Part shown: positions 1-9,564 of the stretch, one piece after another
How the letters are laid out: each line of letters opens with the position of its first letter
Numbering within the stretch: the stretch's first letter is position 1
Origin: Aequorivita capsosiphonis DSM 23843
Lineage (GTDB): Bacteria; Bacteroidota; Bacteroidia; Flavobacteriales; Flavobacteriaceae
Assembly: GCF_000429125.1 (NCBI RefSeq)
Contig: NZ_AUBG01000010.1
Coordinates: 1-64,000, forward strand
DNA length: 64,000 bases
Direction of reading: 5' to 3'
Position numbers and translations under genes: made by a program
The notes under the pieces: generated by a model
Databases searched by the model: none
Told to the model about the DNA's origin: nothing
The model's input: only the letters and a program-made list of their open reading frames with translations

Positions 1-2111
1 CGCGTGGTAAGATCAAAGGTGCTTATCTGGTCATCGACCGTACTGCCGTTCAGGGTATCGTCGCACAGGTGATAGTCCGCGGGCTCTACCACCAAGGGAA
101 TGGGGTCCACGATCAGCTCCAGCTCCACAATATCATAACAGCCCTGGGCGCCGTTGTTCGGGCTGGTGTTGGTATCGGTACCAACCCCGAGCACATAAAG
201 GGTCTGGGTGTTCTGGACCTGGTTCTGGTAGGCCGTTATGTTCTGTATGGCACCTGAAAAATCAGGGTTCTCCAGCGCGGCATTCCCCGCATCGATGGCG
301 TCCTGCTCCAGCCTATAATAATAAAGATCGTTCTCCAACGGATCCAGCCCGCCAAGGATCTCGTCCGCCTTGGTGGTCAGGTCAAAGATGGCAAAGCCAT
401 CGGCGTCGTCATCGCAGAGACGGTACGGCGTGGGCTCGGTAAGTACCGGGCTGTCGCGCACCTGCAGCTCCAGCACCGCGATGGCATAGCAGCCCGTGTT
501 CGCGCTCGAAACCCTTGCGTAGACTACATCGTTATAAGGGATAATATTTTCAAAGGGCTCTGGCAGGATACCCTCGTTGGTCTGGGCATCCAGTTCCGTG
601 TAATGATAAGTGACAGTCAACGTGGGATCGCCCATCGTGATGTCCCCATCGGCACTGTGGAGGAAAAAATCCGTGAAACCGTTGCTGTCAGAGTCGCAGG
701 TGACCAAGGGCTCCGGGGTATCGTTGATGGTGGGGGGAGCGTCTAGAATAATCTCAAACTCGGTGGTTTCAAAGCAATCTGTATTTTGGTTATTCTCTAC
801 ACGTACATAAATAATTGTAGAAGCAGCGGCAACAGTATATGGCTGTGGCAATGGACTATCTCCCGTGTTAGCGTCTCCAGGGTTGGCATGATAAGTAACC
901 GTGTAAAATAATGGGTCTTGCCCATTAAGTATGGTGGTATCAAAAACTGCCTCTAGATTAATCGGCTCTACTCCATTGGCATCTTGATCACATATATAAT
1001 AAGGTGTTGCAGGTTGGGTTGCTGTAATAGTTATAAATGAAATTTCAAAGGAATCTACAGCACTACAACTACCCGAAGGATCTTGGATTCTCACCCAAAT
1101 TGTTTCCATTGTTCCAACAATTGGATATGCATCGGCAGGATCAATGGCATTTGCACCAGTTTCGGCATCCAACTGATTACGATGGTAAGAAATTGGAAAA
1201 TCAGGATCTTGAGTACCTCGAACCAAATCGTCATTTTCAGTTAGGTCGAAAATTCCCGCACCAGTCCCATCATCACATTTATTCATGTCCAAAGGCGGAT
1301 CGGCAATAATAGGCTGCGGAATTACAACAACTATATAATCCTTAACAATAGGCGAGCCGGGGCCAAAAGAAATGGTCACACGATAATCACCAGGATCTGT
1401 AACAGCTATGGTAGGAAAATTTCCGTCAAAAATCGTAACAAAACCGAAACCATTATCATATTCCCATAGATAATTGGTTGCTCCCACTTCAGTAGCATCT
1501 AAGATAAATTCACTTCCTTCACAGCCCGTTTGAGTTGTTAAAATACTACAATCTGTACTTCCTGAACCTGGGCCTGCATTGGTCTGTTCCAATTTTATAA
1601 AGCCTGGAGATTCGTTATAATTTGTAATTAATAGCACATATATCTCTCCAGCTTGAGCATTTGTAATTGTAAAGCTCTCTACAGGTTGCGCAGAATAACT
1701 ACAGGCTATTTCATTAGGTGGCCGCAATTGTGAGAAATCACAGAGATCGTCTCCTTGCGCAAAAGGTCCCCAAGCAATAAAATCAACATCTAGGCCAATA
1801 CCCGAAGGGTTCCCGTTGGCGTCAAAGGAAGTATTTTGACTAATTCGAAAATCCAATCGTCCTCCTTCATCAATCTGTAAATAAAACCATGCGGGATATG
1901 GTTGGTTATACAAACATCCATAGTCTGGACCAGGTTCTGCAGTGGCGCTACAATTAGGATCTTGATTATTACAATTGGGGAAAATCAAGGCTTGATCTCC
2001 CGCACAAAATGGCTCAATATCTGCACAAGTAGAACCTTGAGCAAAAGATAATGTTACCGTAAAAACAAGAAAAAATAAACAAAATAATTTCTGGGAATAA
2101 TATTTATTCAT
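1..2111 (-). CDS. Large repeat-containing secreted surface protein (probable T9SS client), 3' end outside window
   Basis: The reading frame is open from the ATG at 2109-2111 to the left edge, so about 703 N-terminal residues are visible. Residues 1-25 form a signal peptide ending in LSFAQ. A cysteine-rich N-terminal domain follows (about 26-190; motifs CADIEPFCAG and WFYLQIDEGG), of the kind seen at the start of gliding-associated surface proteins. After a PKD/Ig-like stretch come at least five repeats of roughly 110 residues, each with a signature like CDDDADGFAIFDLT or CDSDSNGFTDFF. Repeats with this 'CDxDxxGxxxFDLT' motif are common in Bacteroidota proteins that end in a type B T9SS sorting domain, but that end is not in the window, so secretion by T9SS is inferred. 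The left 760 bases are much richer in GC than the rest of the gene. The function, possibly adhesion, is not known. Confidence 0.85.
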   Translation of the reverse strand, partial: MNKYYSQKLFCLFFLVFTVTLSFAQGSTCADIEPFCAGDQALIFPNCNNQDPNCSATAEPGPDYGCLYNQPYPAWFYLQIDEGGRLDFRISQNTSFDANGNPSGIGLDVDFIAWGPFAQGDDLCDFSQLRPPNEIACSYSAQPVESFTITNAQAGEIYVLLITNYNESPGFIKLEQTNAGPGSGSTDCSILTTQTGCEGSEFILDATEVGATNYLWEYDNGFGFVTIFDGNFPTIAVTDPGDYRVTISFGPGSPIVKDYIVVVIPQPIIADPPLDMNKCDDGTGAGIFDLTENDDLVRGTQDPDFPISYHRNQLDAETGANAIDPADAYPIVGTMETIWVRIQDPSGSCSAVDSFEISFITITATQPATPYYICDQDANGVEPINLEAVFDTTILNGQDPLFYTVTYHANPGDANTGDSPLPQPYTVAAASTIIYVRVENNQNTDCFETTEFEIILDAPPTINDTPEPLVTCDSDSNGFTDFFLHSADGDITMGDPTLTVTYHYTELDAQTNEGILPEPFENIIPYNDVVYARVSSANTGCYAIAVLELQVRDSPVLTEPTPYRLCDDDADGFAIFDLTTKADEILGGLDPLENDLYYYRLEQDAIDAGNAALENPDFSGAIQNITAYQNQVQNTQTLYVLGVGTDTNTSPNNGAQGCYDIVELELIVDPIPLVVEPADYHLCDDTLNGSTVDDQISTFDLTT

Positions 2112-2345
2112 GATTTTTAAAATATGTAGGGCGAAAATTAAGGAAATTTTATGAATACTCTTGTCCCATTTCTCTTAAAAGAATGGCTTAACCTACGAAT
2201 TATAATCAAAAATGAGAAACAGATAGCTCCTTAGCCATTTCTTAAAGATCACAGAAACAACATTCTGACTTTTTGAAGATGTATTATATAACACGCAATT
2301 TCGGTGTTCCAGCACTTTCTTTTAGTATTTTTACAAAAAAATAAT

Positions 2346-3266
2346 ATGTCCAAATATCTCATAGAAATTTCCGAGACCTCCAATAAAAATATAATAAAGT
2401 TTATTGCTAATTCTTTCTTAACTGAATCAACCAGCTACGAATTTAAAAATATTGACGAAGCAAAGCCTAGCCCTTTAGCGCAACAGCTTTTTTATTTACC
2501 TTTTGTAAAGACAGTTTATATCTCCCAAAACTTTATCGCCATTGAAAAGTATGATATTGTTGCATGGGAAGATGTACAAAACGAAGTTGCCGAATCAATC
2601 CTGGAATATTTGAACGAAGGGAAATCGGTAATAATGGAAGCCAGCACTCCTAAAAAAGTTCCAATCTCCATATATGCCGAAGTAACCCCAAATCCCAATG
2701 TGATGAAATTTGTTGCGGACAAGACCCTGGCCACCAGTATTTTTGAATATAAAAACGGGGAAGAAGCTACAGATTCTCCTTTAGCCAAAGAACTATTCAA
2801 TTTTCCATTTGTAGAGGAAGTCTTTATAAATTCTAATTATGTTTCCATCACTAAAATAAAATCGGTTGATTGGAGCGATATCTCTATGGAAATTCGGGAA
2901 TTTATCCGAACCTTTATTTTAAATGGAAAACCTGTGATCAACGAAGGTTTAATAAATGCCACCAATGTTGGCAATAAGACTATTTCAGAAATCCATTCAT
3001 TGGAACAAAATGAAGATACTCGCACAGATCTCGAAAAACAGATAATATCTATTCTAGATGAATACGTTAAACCCGCAGTTGCGCAGGACGGTGGAAATAT
3101 TCTTTTTAAATCTTTTGACAACAACACCAAAACGGTAAAAGTTATTCTTCAAGGAGCCTGTAGTGGCTGCCCATCGTCAACTATGACGCTTAAGAATGGA
3201 ATTGAAGCCATGCTGAAGGAAATGCTGAAAGGTCAAATAAAGTATGTGGAAGCAATTAATGGGTAA
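2346..3266 (+). CDS. Nfu/NifU-type iron-sulfur cluster carrier with duplicated N-terminal domain
   Basis: Product of 306 residues. The C-terminal NifU domain (about 228-300) carries the cluster-binding pair C272-x2-C275 in GACSGCPSS, so it likely holds a 4Fe-4S cluster and passes it to apo-proteins in the cytoplasm. Two Nfu_N-type domains precede it: residues 1-95 and 105-200, which align with each other (SPLAQQLFYLPFV against SPLAKELFNFPFV). Only the second keeps the family TPNPNxMKF motif; the first reads SNKNIIKFI. An in-frame upstream start at 2304 would add 14 residues, but the ATG at 2346 begins where homologous sequence (MSKYLIEIS) starts. It is transcribed alone, 241 bases ahead of the dodecin gene. 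Family assignment is firm; client proteins are unknown. Confidence 0.92.
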   Translation: MSKYLIEISETSNKNIIKFIANSFLTESTSYEFKNIDEAKPSPLAQQLFYLPFVKTVYISQNFIAIEKYDIVAWEDVQNEVAESILEYLNEGKSVIMEASTPKKVPISIYAEVTPNPNVMKFVADKTLATSIFEYKNGEEATDSPLAKELFNFPFVEEVFINSNYVSITKIKSVDWSDISMEIREFIRTFILNGKPVINEGLINATNVGNKTISEIHSLEQNEDTRTDLEKQIISILDEYVKPAVAQDGGNILFKSFDNNTKTVKVILQGACSGCPSSTMTLKNGIEAMLKEMLKGQIKYVEAING

Positions 3267-3507
3267 ATCCCACTAGTACTAAAGTGGATACACTCGAGCC
3301 GAAAAACTGCTCGATTTCTATGCTCACTTCAAAATGTCTTGATGTTACGCAGCATACTGGTTTTTTGAGCTCGCTTTAAAGCGTATTTCTAAGTAGGCTC
3401 GGGAGTTTATTAAATTTACTTATTGCTTTTAACTTAATTTTTAAACTATTGCTTTCTAATAATTGTATATTAAGCCTAAATTAATTTACTAACAAAAAAC
3501 TAAAATT

Positions 3508-3708
3508 ATGGCAGTATTAAAAGTAATTGAAATTCTAGCAAACTCTAAAGATAGTTGGGAAGATGCAACTCGCAATGCAGTAAAGGAAGCTGGAAAAAGC
3601 GTTAAAAATATTCGTTCCGTTTATATAAACGAACAAAGCTGTATGATTGATAATGACAGTATCACTCATTTTAGAGTAAACGTAAAAATCACATTCGAAG
3701 TAAAATAG
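3508..3708 (+). CDS. Dodecin family flavin-binding protein
   Basis: A 66-residue protein with the dodecin layout: strand, helix, two strands (MAVLKVIEILANS, SWEDATRNAVKEA, then a C-terminal FRVNVKITFEVK strand). Dodecins assemble into hollow dodecamers that bind and buffer flavins (riboflavin, FMN or FAD) in the cytoplasm. The length and the order of elements fit the family well, including the SWEDA motif after the first strand. The gene stands alone and is closed by a strong hairpin terminator 19 bases after the stop codon, so it is probably monocistronic. Which flavin is bound cannot be read from the sequence. Confidence 0.9.
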   Translation: MAVLKVIEILANSKDSWEDATRNAVKEAGKSVKNIRSVYINEQSCMIDNDSITHFRVNVKITFEVK

Positions 3709-3726
3709 ATTCTTTATTGAATTTTT

Positions 3727-3762
3727 AAAAATACGCTTTTTATTCCTCCGAAGCGTATTTTT
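3727..3762 (+). terminator. Rho-independent terminator after dodecin gene
   Basis: Inverted repeat AAAAATACGCTT (3727-3738) and AAGCGTATTTTT (3751-3762), 12-bp stem with a 12-base loop, ending in a T run. It lies just after the dodecin stop and 19 bases before the start of the next gene. Confidence 0.85.
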
Positions 3763-3780
3763 GTTATTTTAAAGCAACCT

Positions 3781-5895
3781 ATGCGGCATACAATTGTATT
3801 TCTTTTAATAATATCTATTTTCGGTTGTAATTCTTCAAAAAACGAAAACTTGAAAACACATCCTTCCACCAACGATTTAATCCACGAATCTAGTCCCTAT
3901 TTACTTCAGCATGCACACAATCCAGTGGACTGGAAACCCTATGGCGCAAACGCATTGGAAAAAGCAAAAAAAGAAAGGAAACTGATGATTATAAGCATTG
4001 GGTATGCAGCTTGTCATTGGTGTCATGTTATGGAGCACGAAAGTTTTGAAGACTCCACAGTCGCTGCTGTGATGAACAAAAATTTTATTTCTGTCAAGGT
4101 GGATCGTGAGGAACGTCCAGATGTAGATCAAACCTATATTAATGCCGTACAACTTATGACGGGGAGCGCCGGTTGGCCGCTCAATGTAGTCACGCTTCCA
4201 GACGGACGCCCAGTTTGGGGCGGAACCTATTTCAGAAAAAAAGATTGGATAAATGCGCTGGAGCAGATTCAAGAAGTTTATAAAGAAGAGCCAGAAAAAC
4301 TTATAGCCTACGCAAACCGACTGGAAGAAGGTATAAAGAGCATGGATTTAATAAATCTAAATACAGAGGACGTAGATTTCGCCAAGTATCCCACTTCAGA
4401 AATTATAGCCAAGCTATCAGCCAAATTTGACAACAAAAACGGAGGTTATAGGGGAGCTCCAAAGTTTATGATGCCAAACAACTATGAGTTTCTATTGCGC
4501 TATGCTGTAAAAGAAAATAAAAAAGATTTACTCAGCTTCATAACGCTCACCCTTGATAAAATGGCATACGGCGGTTTATATGATCAAGTGGGCGGTGGCT
4601 TCGCACGTTACAGTACCGATGAAAAATGGCATATTCCCCATTTCGAAAAAATGCTTTACGATAACGCTCAACTAGTTAGTCTTTACAGCCATGCTTATTC
4701 GGTTACCAAAAATCCACTGTATAAAGAAGTGGTGGAAGAAACGCTAGATTTTGTTGCACGGGAGTTAACCAATACTGAAGGTGGGTTTTATTCTTCATTA
4801 GATGCCGATAGCGAAAACGAGCATGGTAAACTGGAAGAAGGTGCTTTTTTTATTTTTACTTCGGAAGAATTGCAAAAACTATTGAAAGATGATTTTTCCA
4901 TCTTTAAAGAATACTACAATATCAACAGCTACGGAAAGTGGGAAAACAATCACTATGTGCTTATCAGAAAGAAAACCGATTCAGAAATTGAAAAGGAGTT
5001 CGATATCACTTCCGAAGCATTTCAACAGAAAAAGAAAAACTGGAAAAGCATCCTATTACAATATCGCAACAAAAGACCAAAACCAAGATTGGACGACAAA
5101 ACGCTCACTTCTTGGAATGCAATGATGCTAAAGGCTTATGTTGACGCATATAAAACATTTGGCAAGCAAGTATATCTTAACGCCGCTTTAAAAAGCGCCT
5201 TGTTTATTTCACAAAAACAATTACAAAAAAATGGTGCATTATTTCATAATTACAAAGAAGGAAAAAGTAATATCAACGGATTTTTAGAAGATTACGCATT
5301 TACCATTCAAGCATTTATAGATGTATACCAAGTTACCTTAGATGAAAAATGGCTTCATTTTTCCAAAGAAATGACCGAATATGCCAGGGAAAAATTCTTT
5401 GATGAAGAAAAAAACATGTTTTATTTCACTTCAAAAGAAGACCCAGCGATTGTTAGTCGAAATGTTGAATATCGGGACAATGTAATTCCCGCTTCAAATT
5501 CAGTGATGGCAAAAAATCTATTTGTGCTTTCAAAATATTTTGAGGAAAACGATTTCGAAGCCATTTCACACCAAATGCTGAAAAATGTAATTTCTGAAAT
5601 AGATCAATACCCAAGCGGCTTTTCTAACTGGTTGGATTTGTTGCTAAACTTTCAGAACGATTTTTATGAAATAGTAGTGGTGGGAAATCACGCTTCAGAA
5701 AAAATAAAGGAGATAAACAAAAATTATCTTCCCAATATAATTATCGCAGGGAGCAAAGATCAAAATGAGGGCGCATTGTTTAAAAATAGATATGTGCCAG
5801 AAGAAACACTTATTTATATTTGCGTGAATAATGCCTGCCAACTACCCATTAGCGACACAAAAATTACAATTAACACTTTAAACAAAAACGAATAA
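3781..5895 (+). CDS. DUF255 thioredoxin-domain lipoprotein (SSP411/YyaL-like)
   Basis: Product of 704 residues. It begins with a lipoprotein signal peptide; the lipobox reads SIFGC, with Cys16 as the likely lipidated residue, so it should be anchored in an envelope membrane. The DUF255 thioredoxin-like domain covers about 33-190 and has HNPVDW and the CHWCHVM motif (Cys78 and Cys81). The rest (about 210-690) is an alpha/alpha-toroid-like region with [15 protein letters not shown] and [12 protein letters not shown], as in the human SPATA20 and Bacillus YyaL family. The catalytic role of this family is not established; the CxxC suggests redox chemistry. The start of the next gene is 5 bases past the stop, so the two are probably cotranscribed. 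Confidence 0.9.
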   Translation: MRHTIVFLLIISIFGCNSSKNENLKTHPSTNDLIHESSPYLLQHAHNPVDWKPYGANALEKAKKERKLMIISIGYAACHWCHVMEHESFEDSTVAAVMNKNFISVKVDREERPDVDQTYINAVQLMTGSAGWPLNVVTLPDGRPVWGGTYFRKKDWINALEQIQEVYKEEPEKLIAYANRLEEGIKSMDLINLNTEDVDFAKYPTSEIIAKLSAKFDNKNGGYRGAPKFMMPNNYEFLLRYAVKENKKDLLSFITLTLDKMAYGGLYDQVGGGFARYSTDEKWHIPHFEKMLYDNAQLVSLYSHAYSVTKNPLYKEVVEETLDFVARELTNTEGGFYSSLDADSENEHGKLEEGAFFIFTSEELQKLLKDDFSIFKEYYNINSYGKWENNHYVLIRKKTDSEIEKEFDITSEAFQQKKKNWKSILLQYRNKRPKPRLDDKTLTSWNAMMLKAYVDAYKTFGKQVYLNAALKSALFISQKQLQKNGALFHNYKEGKSNINGFLEDYAFTIQAFIDVYQVTLDEKWLHFSKEMTEYAREKFFDEEKNMFYFTSKEDPAIVSRNVEYRDNVIPASNSVMAKNLFVLSKYFEENDFEAISHQMLKNVISEIDQYPSGFSNWLDLLLNFQNDFYEIVVVGNHASEKIKEINKNYLPNIIIAGSKDQNEGALFKNRYVPEETLIYICVNNACQLPISDTKITINTLNKNE

Positions 5896-5900
5896 TATTT

Positions 5901-6746
5901 ATGGAAAAACTTAAGGATTGGGATGTATACGTTGAAAGATATGCACAGAAATTAATCGATTTTTTACCAAGCTTAATCGGAGCAGTCTTAATGCTGGTAA
6001 TAGGTATGTGGCTAATAAAACTGCTTAACAAATTAGTGCGAAGATTTTTTGACAAAAAGGAATATGACATAACCCTGGAAAACTTTATCGCGAGCCTAAT
6101 AAGCTGGGGATTAAAAATTGTTCTTTTCGTTTTAGTGGTGACCCAACTCGGGGTTGAATCTGCTTCTTTGATCGCGATTATAGGTGCCGCGGGACTTGCA
6201 ATTGGTTTGGCGCTACAAGGATCACTTTCGAACTTCGCAGGAGGTGTTTTAATATTATTTTTAAAACCTTTTAAAGTAGGAGATTTTATCAGCGCCCAAG
6301 GAATAGATGGAACGGTTAAAGAAATATCGATTTTCAATACACGATTGACCACTTTTGGCAATCAACTTGCCATTCTCCCAAACGGAAAATTGAGTAATGA
6401 CAACATTATTAATTACTCATCTGAAGGAATAAGACGCGAAAAATTAACTTTTGGCATAGGTTATGATGATGATATAAAGAAGGCCAAGGAAGTGCTGATG
6501 GATTTAGTGATGGAGCAGGAACAAGTTATTAAAACGGAAGACAAAATGCCAATGGTTGCCGTGGCGGAACTTGCAGACAGTTCAGTGAATCTTACCCTGC
6601 GGTATTGGGCCACAAATGAAGATTTCTGGAACTTACACTGGTTGGTTATAGAAGAAGGAAAAATAAGATTGGAAGCTGCCGGAATAAGTATTCCTTATCC
6701 ACAACGCGATGTACATCATTTCAATTTAGAAGCTGTGCAGAAATAG
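5901..6746 (+). CDS. Small-conductance mechanosensitive channel, MscS family
   Basis: Product of 281 residues, close to the 286 of E. coli MscS. Three membrane helices occupy about 18-40, 60-85 and 90-125. The third is the glycine/alanine-rich pore helix (IIGAAGLAIGLALQGSLSNF), followed by the conserved beta-domain motif PFKVGDFI and then a cytoplasmic alpha/beta region ending in IPYPQRDVH. Such channels open under membrane tension and release solutes during osmotic downshock. The gene lies 5 bases after the DUF255 lipoprotein gene, which suggests cotranscription but no obvious joint function. Confidence 0.93.
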   Translation: MEKLKDWDVYVERYAQKLIDFLPSLIGAVLMLVIGMWLIKLLNKLVRRFFDKKEYDITLENFIASLISWGLKIVLFVLVVTQLGVESASLIAIIGAAGLAIGLALQGSLSNFAGGVLILFLKPFKVGDFISAQGIDGTVKEISIFNTRLTTFGNQLAILPNGKLSNDNIINYSSEGIRREKLTFGIGYDDDIKKAKEVLMDLVMEQEQVIKTEDKMPMVAVAELADSSVNLTLRYWATNEDFWNLHWLVIEEGKIRLEAAGISIPYPQRDVHHFNLEAVQK

Positions 6747-6808
6747 TTGTGATTTTAAAAGAAATTCGCTAATTTTAAGAACATTTAAAAACAATTAAAA
6801 AATATATA

Positions 6809-7510
6809 ATGAAAAATATAATTCTTTTTGGACTTTTTGTATTCGTTTCATTAACAGCGATCGCCCAATCTTACAATAGTGAATTCGATGTTTATTCAAG
6901 AACTATTGATATTAACCAAAAATCTTTGGCATTTGGTTTAACGGAGGCGCAATTTGATGCTATAAAGGATGAAGCTTATGCCAATCCAGATTTCGTTAAT
7001 GGTAATATATATCAAGAAGACCAATTATTGAAAAAAGAAGTGCCTATGCGCTACAATGCTTATGCAGACGAAATTGAAATCAAGAAAAATGCTTCGGACA
7101 ATAATTATGGCGCCCTTACTAAGGCTCCTAACATTTTTGTGAAAATGGGCAAGGATCTTTACGTATTTGTTCCATACAATGGCAGTAATGCAAAAGGTGG
7201 GTATTTTAACGTACTTAATGATGGTAAGACGTATGACCTATATAAAAAGGTTACATCTATCTTTAATGAGCCGAAAACTGCAGAGACTTCTTACGGTAAA
7301 GACACTCCTCCAGGTTTTACAAAAAATGTAGTATATTATTTGGTTGAGGATGGAACATTCTTGGAAATGCCAAATCGAAAATCGAAAATTCTTAAAATGA
7401 TGGACCAGAAAAAGTCCGAAATGAAAACATTCATTAAAGAAAACGATCTTGATCTTGATAATGAAGCTGACTTAATAAAGGCGGTAAAACATTTTGATTC
7501 CCTTCTATAA
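6809..7510 (+). CDS. Secreted protein of unknown function
   Basis: Product of 233 residues that I do not recognise. Residues 1-20 form a clear signal peptide ending in LTAIAQ, with the Gln often found at Bacteroidota cleavage sites. The mature part is soluble, rich in Lys, Asp and Tyr, with no cysteine and no further membrane helix. It ends in a charged helical region (KSKILKMMDQKKSEM onward). No T9SS sorting tail is visible, so a periplasmic location is more likely than the cell surface. It is followed by a strong shared terminator and convergent tsaB. Function cannot be assigned. Confidence 0.8.
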   Translation: MKNIILFGLFVFVSLTAIAQSYNSEFDVYSRTIDINQKSLAFGLTEAQFDAIKDEAYANPDFVNGNIYQEDQLLKKEVPMRYNAYADEIEIKKNASDNNYGALTKAPNIFVKMGKDLYVFVPYNGSNAKGGYFNVLNDGKTYDLYKKVTSIFNEPKTAETSYGKDTPPGFTKNVVYYLVEDGTFLEMPNRKSKILKMMDQKKSEMKTFIKENDLDLDNEADLIKAVKHFDSLL

Positions 7511-7550
7511 ATACGTCAAAACATCACTCATCCTTTTATTATTAAAACTT

Positions 7551-7583
7551 AAAAAAAGCGACATCCTCCTTGTCGCTTTTTTT
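7551..7583. terminator. Bidirectional terminator between converging genes
   Basis: Stem AAAAAAAGCGAC (7551-7562) with GTCGCTTTTTTT (7572-7583), loop of 9 bases. A T run follows on either strand, so it can end both the plus-strand gene finishing at 7510 and the minus-strand tsaB operon finishing at 7623. Confidence 0.88.
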
Positions 7584-7622
7584 GTAATTTCATATAGCAG
7601 CTATCTTGAATAATGATTTTGT

Positions 7623-8282
7623 TTATCCTATCATAAATTCCTTTAAATAATAAGGTTCAAAGTAAGCGACATCTTCTATGTTGCTTATTTTGAATTTGGC
7701 TTCCACCAAATGCCCCATATCTGCAGAAGAGGGATTTTTTTCATGAAGAAAAATTGCATTTTTATGCTGGCATAATTTTTCGAATTTAGCTGCGCCATCT
7801 CCTAGAAAAATAGTTTTACGTGCTTCTAAACATTTCTGAAACGAATCCTCATTTAAAATTTCAGCCTTCGTTTCGCGAATTTTTTCTTTTTTCGAATTAA
7901 AAACAGCGGAATAAACCTCCATTCTTCGTGCATCCAGTAACGGGATTATATAGCCATCTTGGCATGTTGCCTGCTGCACTAAAATCGCTAAGGTGGGTAA
8001 CGATATTAATGGTATATCTAATGCGAAACACAAGCCCTTTGCGGCTGAAACACCAATACGGAGTCCTGTATAAGAGCCCGGACCTTTACTTATAGCAATT
8101 GCATCTAAGGTTTTTTTATCGACTCCTGATTCCTCTAAAACTTCGGTTATAAAAACGTGCAGCTTTTCTGCGTGTGAAAACTTTTGATTATTTTCTTCAC
8201 GAATTGCTGTTATGATTCCATTCACTGAAATAGCAACTGAACAATTGGTTGTAGATGTTTCGAGACAAAGAATATTGGCCAT
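7623..8282 (-). CDS. tsaB: tRNA threonylcarbamoyladenosine biosynthesis protein TsaB
   Basis: Product of 219 residues. The N-terminus ILCLETSTTNCSVAI and the GPGSYTGLRIG motif are diagnostic of TsaB, a member of the ASKHA fold. It partners TsaD and TsaE to transfer threonylcarbamoyl to A37 of tRNAs that read ANN codons. Like other TsaB proteins it lacks the metal-binding histidines of TsaD. The start lies only 2 bases after the stop of the efflux adaptor gene upstream, so it is the last gene of the efflux operon and is probably translated in coupling with it. This pairs an essential tRNA-modification gene with an export system. Confidence 0.94.
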   Translation of the reverse strand: MANILCLETSTTNCSVAISVNGIITAIREENNQKFSHAEKLHVFITEVLEESGVDKKTLDAIAISKGPGSYTGLRIGVSAAKGLCFALDIPLISLPTLAILVQQATCQDGYIIPLLDARRMEVYSAVFNSKKEKIRETKAEILNEDSFQKCLEARKTIFLGDGAAKFEKLCQHKNAIFLHEKNPSSADMGHLVEAKFKISNIEDVAYFEPYYLKEFMIG

Positions 8283-8284
8283 TA

Positions 8285-9562
8285 TTAATCTTTTTTAGCC
8301 TTTTTTGATTCCGCAACCTCAACTTTATCGCCTTGTTTTAAGAGCTTGGTAACCGTATTGTAGGGTCCTGTAATTACAGTTTCACCTTCTTCCAATCCAG
8401 AAGTTATTTCAATATTTGAATCATCCTGAATTCCGGTAGTTACAACTCGCAATTTGGCCTCTTCTCCATCTTTTATATAAACTGCTTCAAACTTTTCTGC
8501 ATTTGCATTGGAGATTGCTCCATTTACAGGCTTTTTTGAATCTGTGGTATCTGTTTTTACCACAATCGAACTGATGGGAACACCAATAACGTGCTTCTTA
8601 ACATTAGTAACTATATCTACAGTTGCCGTCATTCCAGGACGGAATGGAGAGTAACTTTCTGGCTTGCCCTCTGTTAAATCCTTATAGGACTGCGGAAGGA
8701 TGCTCACTTTAACCTTAAAGTTGGTAACTTGATCTGCAGTCAAGGCGCTTTCTGCACTGTTAGCGATTGCCGTTACCACACCTTTAAACTCACGTTTTAA
8801 ATAGGCATCAACCTCAACCTTTGTTGAATCTCCCAAGGAAACCTTGACGATATCATTTTCGTTGACATCAACTTCTACTTCCATGTTTTGCAGGTTTGCC
8901 ACTCGAACGATTTCGGTTCCCGCCATTTGCGCAGTTCCCACCACTCTTTCTCCCAATTCCACGGAAAGTTTTGAAATTGTTCCGCTCATAGGTGCATAAA
9001 TTGTAGTTCTGGAAAGATTGTCTACAGATTGTTTTACACTCGCTGAGGCGCTTTGAACACTATAATAGGCAGCTTTTGAAGTGGCTTGCGCCATATCATA
9101 ATCGGCAACAGATTGATCCCACTCAGATTTTGAGATTACTCCTTTTTCGAATAAAGATTTGTTTCGTTCGTAATTGAGTTGGGCATTTTTTTCACTGGCC
9201 TGTGCCTGCGATAATTGGGCGCGAACATTTTGAAGTCCAGCTTGTGATTGACTTACGGCCGCCTGAATTAAATCGGGGTTTATTTTCACCAAAAGATCTC
9301 CTTTTTCAACGGTTTGCCCTTCTTTAACTGGAAGCTCAATAATTTCACCAGATACTTCCGAAGAAAGTGAAACTTCTACTTCCGGTTGAATTTTTCCAGT
9401 AGCAGCAACGGTTTGGGTAATATCTATTAGTTGAATCTGGGTTATTTCTACTTCCTTATAATCGCCAGATTTTCCAAACCATCCAGCTTTTTTTCCACCG
9501 ATAAGTAAAACTAGAAGCAAAACAATTCCAACAGAAACCCAGATAAGTGTTTTTTTCTTCAT
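8285..9562 (-). CDS. Periplasmic adaptor subunit of efflux pump (HlyD/MacA type), second copy
   Basis: Product of 425 residues with one N-terminal anchor helix (about 5-23). A lipoyl/barrel-sandwich half follows (EVSGEIIELPVKEGQTVEKG), then a long alpha-hairpin (about 100-185, rich in Gln and Ala, QAGLQNVRAQLSQAQASEKN), the second lipoyl half (IYAPMSGTISKL) and a beta-barrel domain. Adaptors of this kind bridge an inner-membrane transporter and a TolC exit duct. The gene follows tolC by 2 bases. A second adaptor (11008-12168) lies in the same operon; the two differ in sequence, so they may form mixed rings or serve different transporters. It ends with a lysine-rich tail. Confidence 0.92.
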   Translation of the reverse strand: MKKKTLIWVSVGIVLLLVLLIGGKKAGWFGKSGDYKEVEITQIQLIDITQTVAATGKIQPEVEVSLSSEVSGEIIELPVKEGQTVEKGDLLVKINPDLIQAAVSQSQAGLQNVRAQLSQAQASEKNAQLNYERNKSLFEKGVISKSEWDQSVADYDMAQATSKAAYYSVQSASASVKQSVDNLSRTTIYAPMSGTISKLSVELGERVVGTAQMAGTEIVRVANLQNMEVEVDVNENDIVKVSLGDSTKVEVDAYLKREFKGVVTAIANSAESALTADQVTNFKVKVSILPQSYKDLTEGKPESYSPFRPGMTATVDIVTNVKKHVIGVPISSIVVKTDTTDSKKPVNGAISNANAEKFEAVYIKDGEEAKLRVVTTGIQDDSNIEITSGLEEGETVITGPYNTVTKLLKQGDKVEVAESKKAKKD

Positions 9563-9564
9563 TA

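Noticed and set aside
3267-3507. Possible hairpin or small gene between nfu and dodecin
   Set aside because: Only short imperfect inverted repeats and no open frame with a start; nothing beyond AT-rich intergenic sequence.
5870-6361. 163-codon minus-strand open frame opposite the MscS gene
   Set aside because: Antisense to a firmly identified MscS channel; sequence looks like reverse-strand hydrophobic composition.
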